This document shows positions 63,815 to 64,000 of a stretch of 64,000 bases of DNA, piece after piece. The translations under genes were made by a program, and so were the position numbers. A model generated the notes under the pieces. That model was not told the DNA's origin and did no database searches. It saw only the letters and a program-made list of their open reading frames with translations. The DNA is from Hyperoodon ampullatus (Eukaryota > Chordata > Mammalia > Artiodactyla > Ziphiidae), in assembly GCA_949752795.1 (NCBI GenBank), contig OX457058.1:152716353-152780352 (forward strand), given 5' to 3'. Numbering within the stretch: position 1 is the stretch's first letter; each line of letters starts with the position of its first letter.

Positions 63815-63990
63815 AGGTGGTTTAGAACACAGGCTTTGAGGTTAGATCTGGGTTAGAATCCTAGTTCTGCCTTTCACAAGCTCTGTCACCTTGGACAAGT
63901 TATTTTGCCTCTCTGAGCCTACCTCACGGGCTTTGTATGGCCTGAGCTCTAATGTATGTAATACCCAACCCGGAGTAGGCATCCAACATC
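63815..63990 (+). repeat. MIR SINE remnant
   Basis: GTTAGAATCCTAGTTCTGCC and TTATTTTGCCTCTCTGAGCC match the MIR. Confidence 0.85.
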
Positions 63991-64000
63991 AGATACTATG

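Larger units (their letters stand above)
61265..64000. other. Intergenic DNA to the window end
   Basis: 61265-62440 looks unique with no gene. Later parts are MIR and L1-like remnants (listed). A further MIR (+) lies near 63640-63800. Confidence 0.5.

Overview
This window is nuclear DNA from a mammal, almost certainly a cetacean and probably a toothed whale. The evidence is about thirty tRNA-derived CHR-class SINEs, recognisable by the head TTCCCTGGTGGCGCAGTGG or its complement. Many are young copies with perfect target-site duplications (TSDs). They lie among mammalian MIR, L2 and L1 remnants. Placement below Cetacea is inference from repeat type, not from an alignment.

The only protein-coding gene I can support is FOS (c-Fos), on the + strand. 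It has four coding exons at 25867-26007, 26790-27041, 27471-27578 and 27702-28343, encoding 380 residues. All splice sites are GT/AG, and the transcript runs from about 25715 to about 29140. Upstream of it the classic immediate-early promoter is intact and in order: SIE, TCF/Ets site, serum response element, FAP/AP-1 site, CRE and TATA box. The 3' UTR has AU-rich instability elements and a poly(A) signal.

Layout: 1-8480 is intergenic repeat-bearing DNA. 8560-8960 is a GC-rich element with CRE-like, RFX-like, E-box and CCAAT motifs, about 17 kb upstream of the FOS start. 8961-23880 is intergenic DNA with SINE clusters at 11.4-15.3 kb and 18.3-18.9 kb. 23880-24720 is a GC-rich block 1-2 kb upstream of FOS. 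25100-26450 is the FOS promoter/exon 1 CpG island. 25715-29140 is the FOS transcription unit. 29142-38300 is intergenic. 38330-38830 is a second GC-rich element, 13 kb downstream, with a perfect CArG box beside an Ets site and a CRE. 40.5-47.8 kb holds five CTCF-like motifs in divergent orientation. 47.8-64 kb is ordinary repeat-rich intergenic DNA. No trace of the human neighbours TMED10 or JDP2 was seen.

Working model (inference): FOS is driven by its SRE/CRE promoter plus distal signal-responsive enhancers at about -17 kb and +13 kb. These resemble in kind and approximate position the activity-regulated enhancers described around mouse Fos. The CTCF-like cluster to the right may insulate this unit from the next genes. 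I found no new protein system; the items most worth checking are regulatory and retrotransposon-historical.
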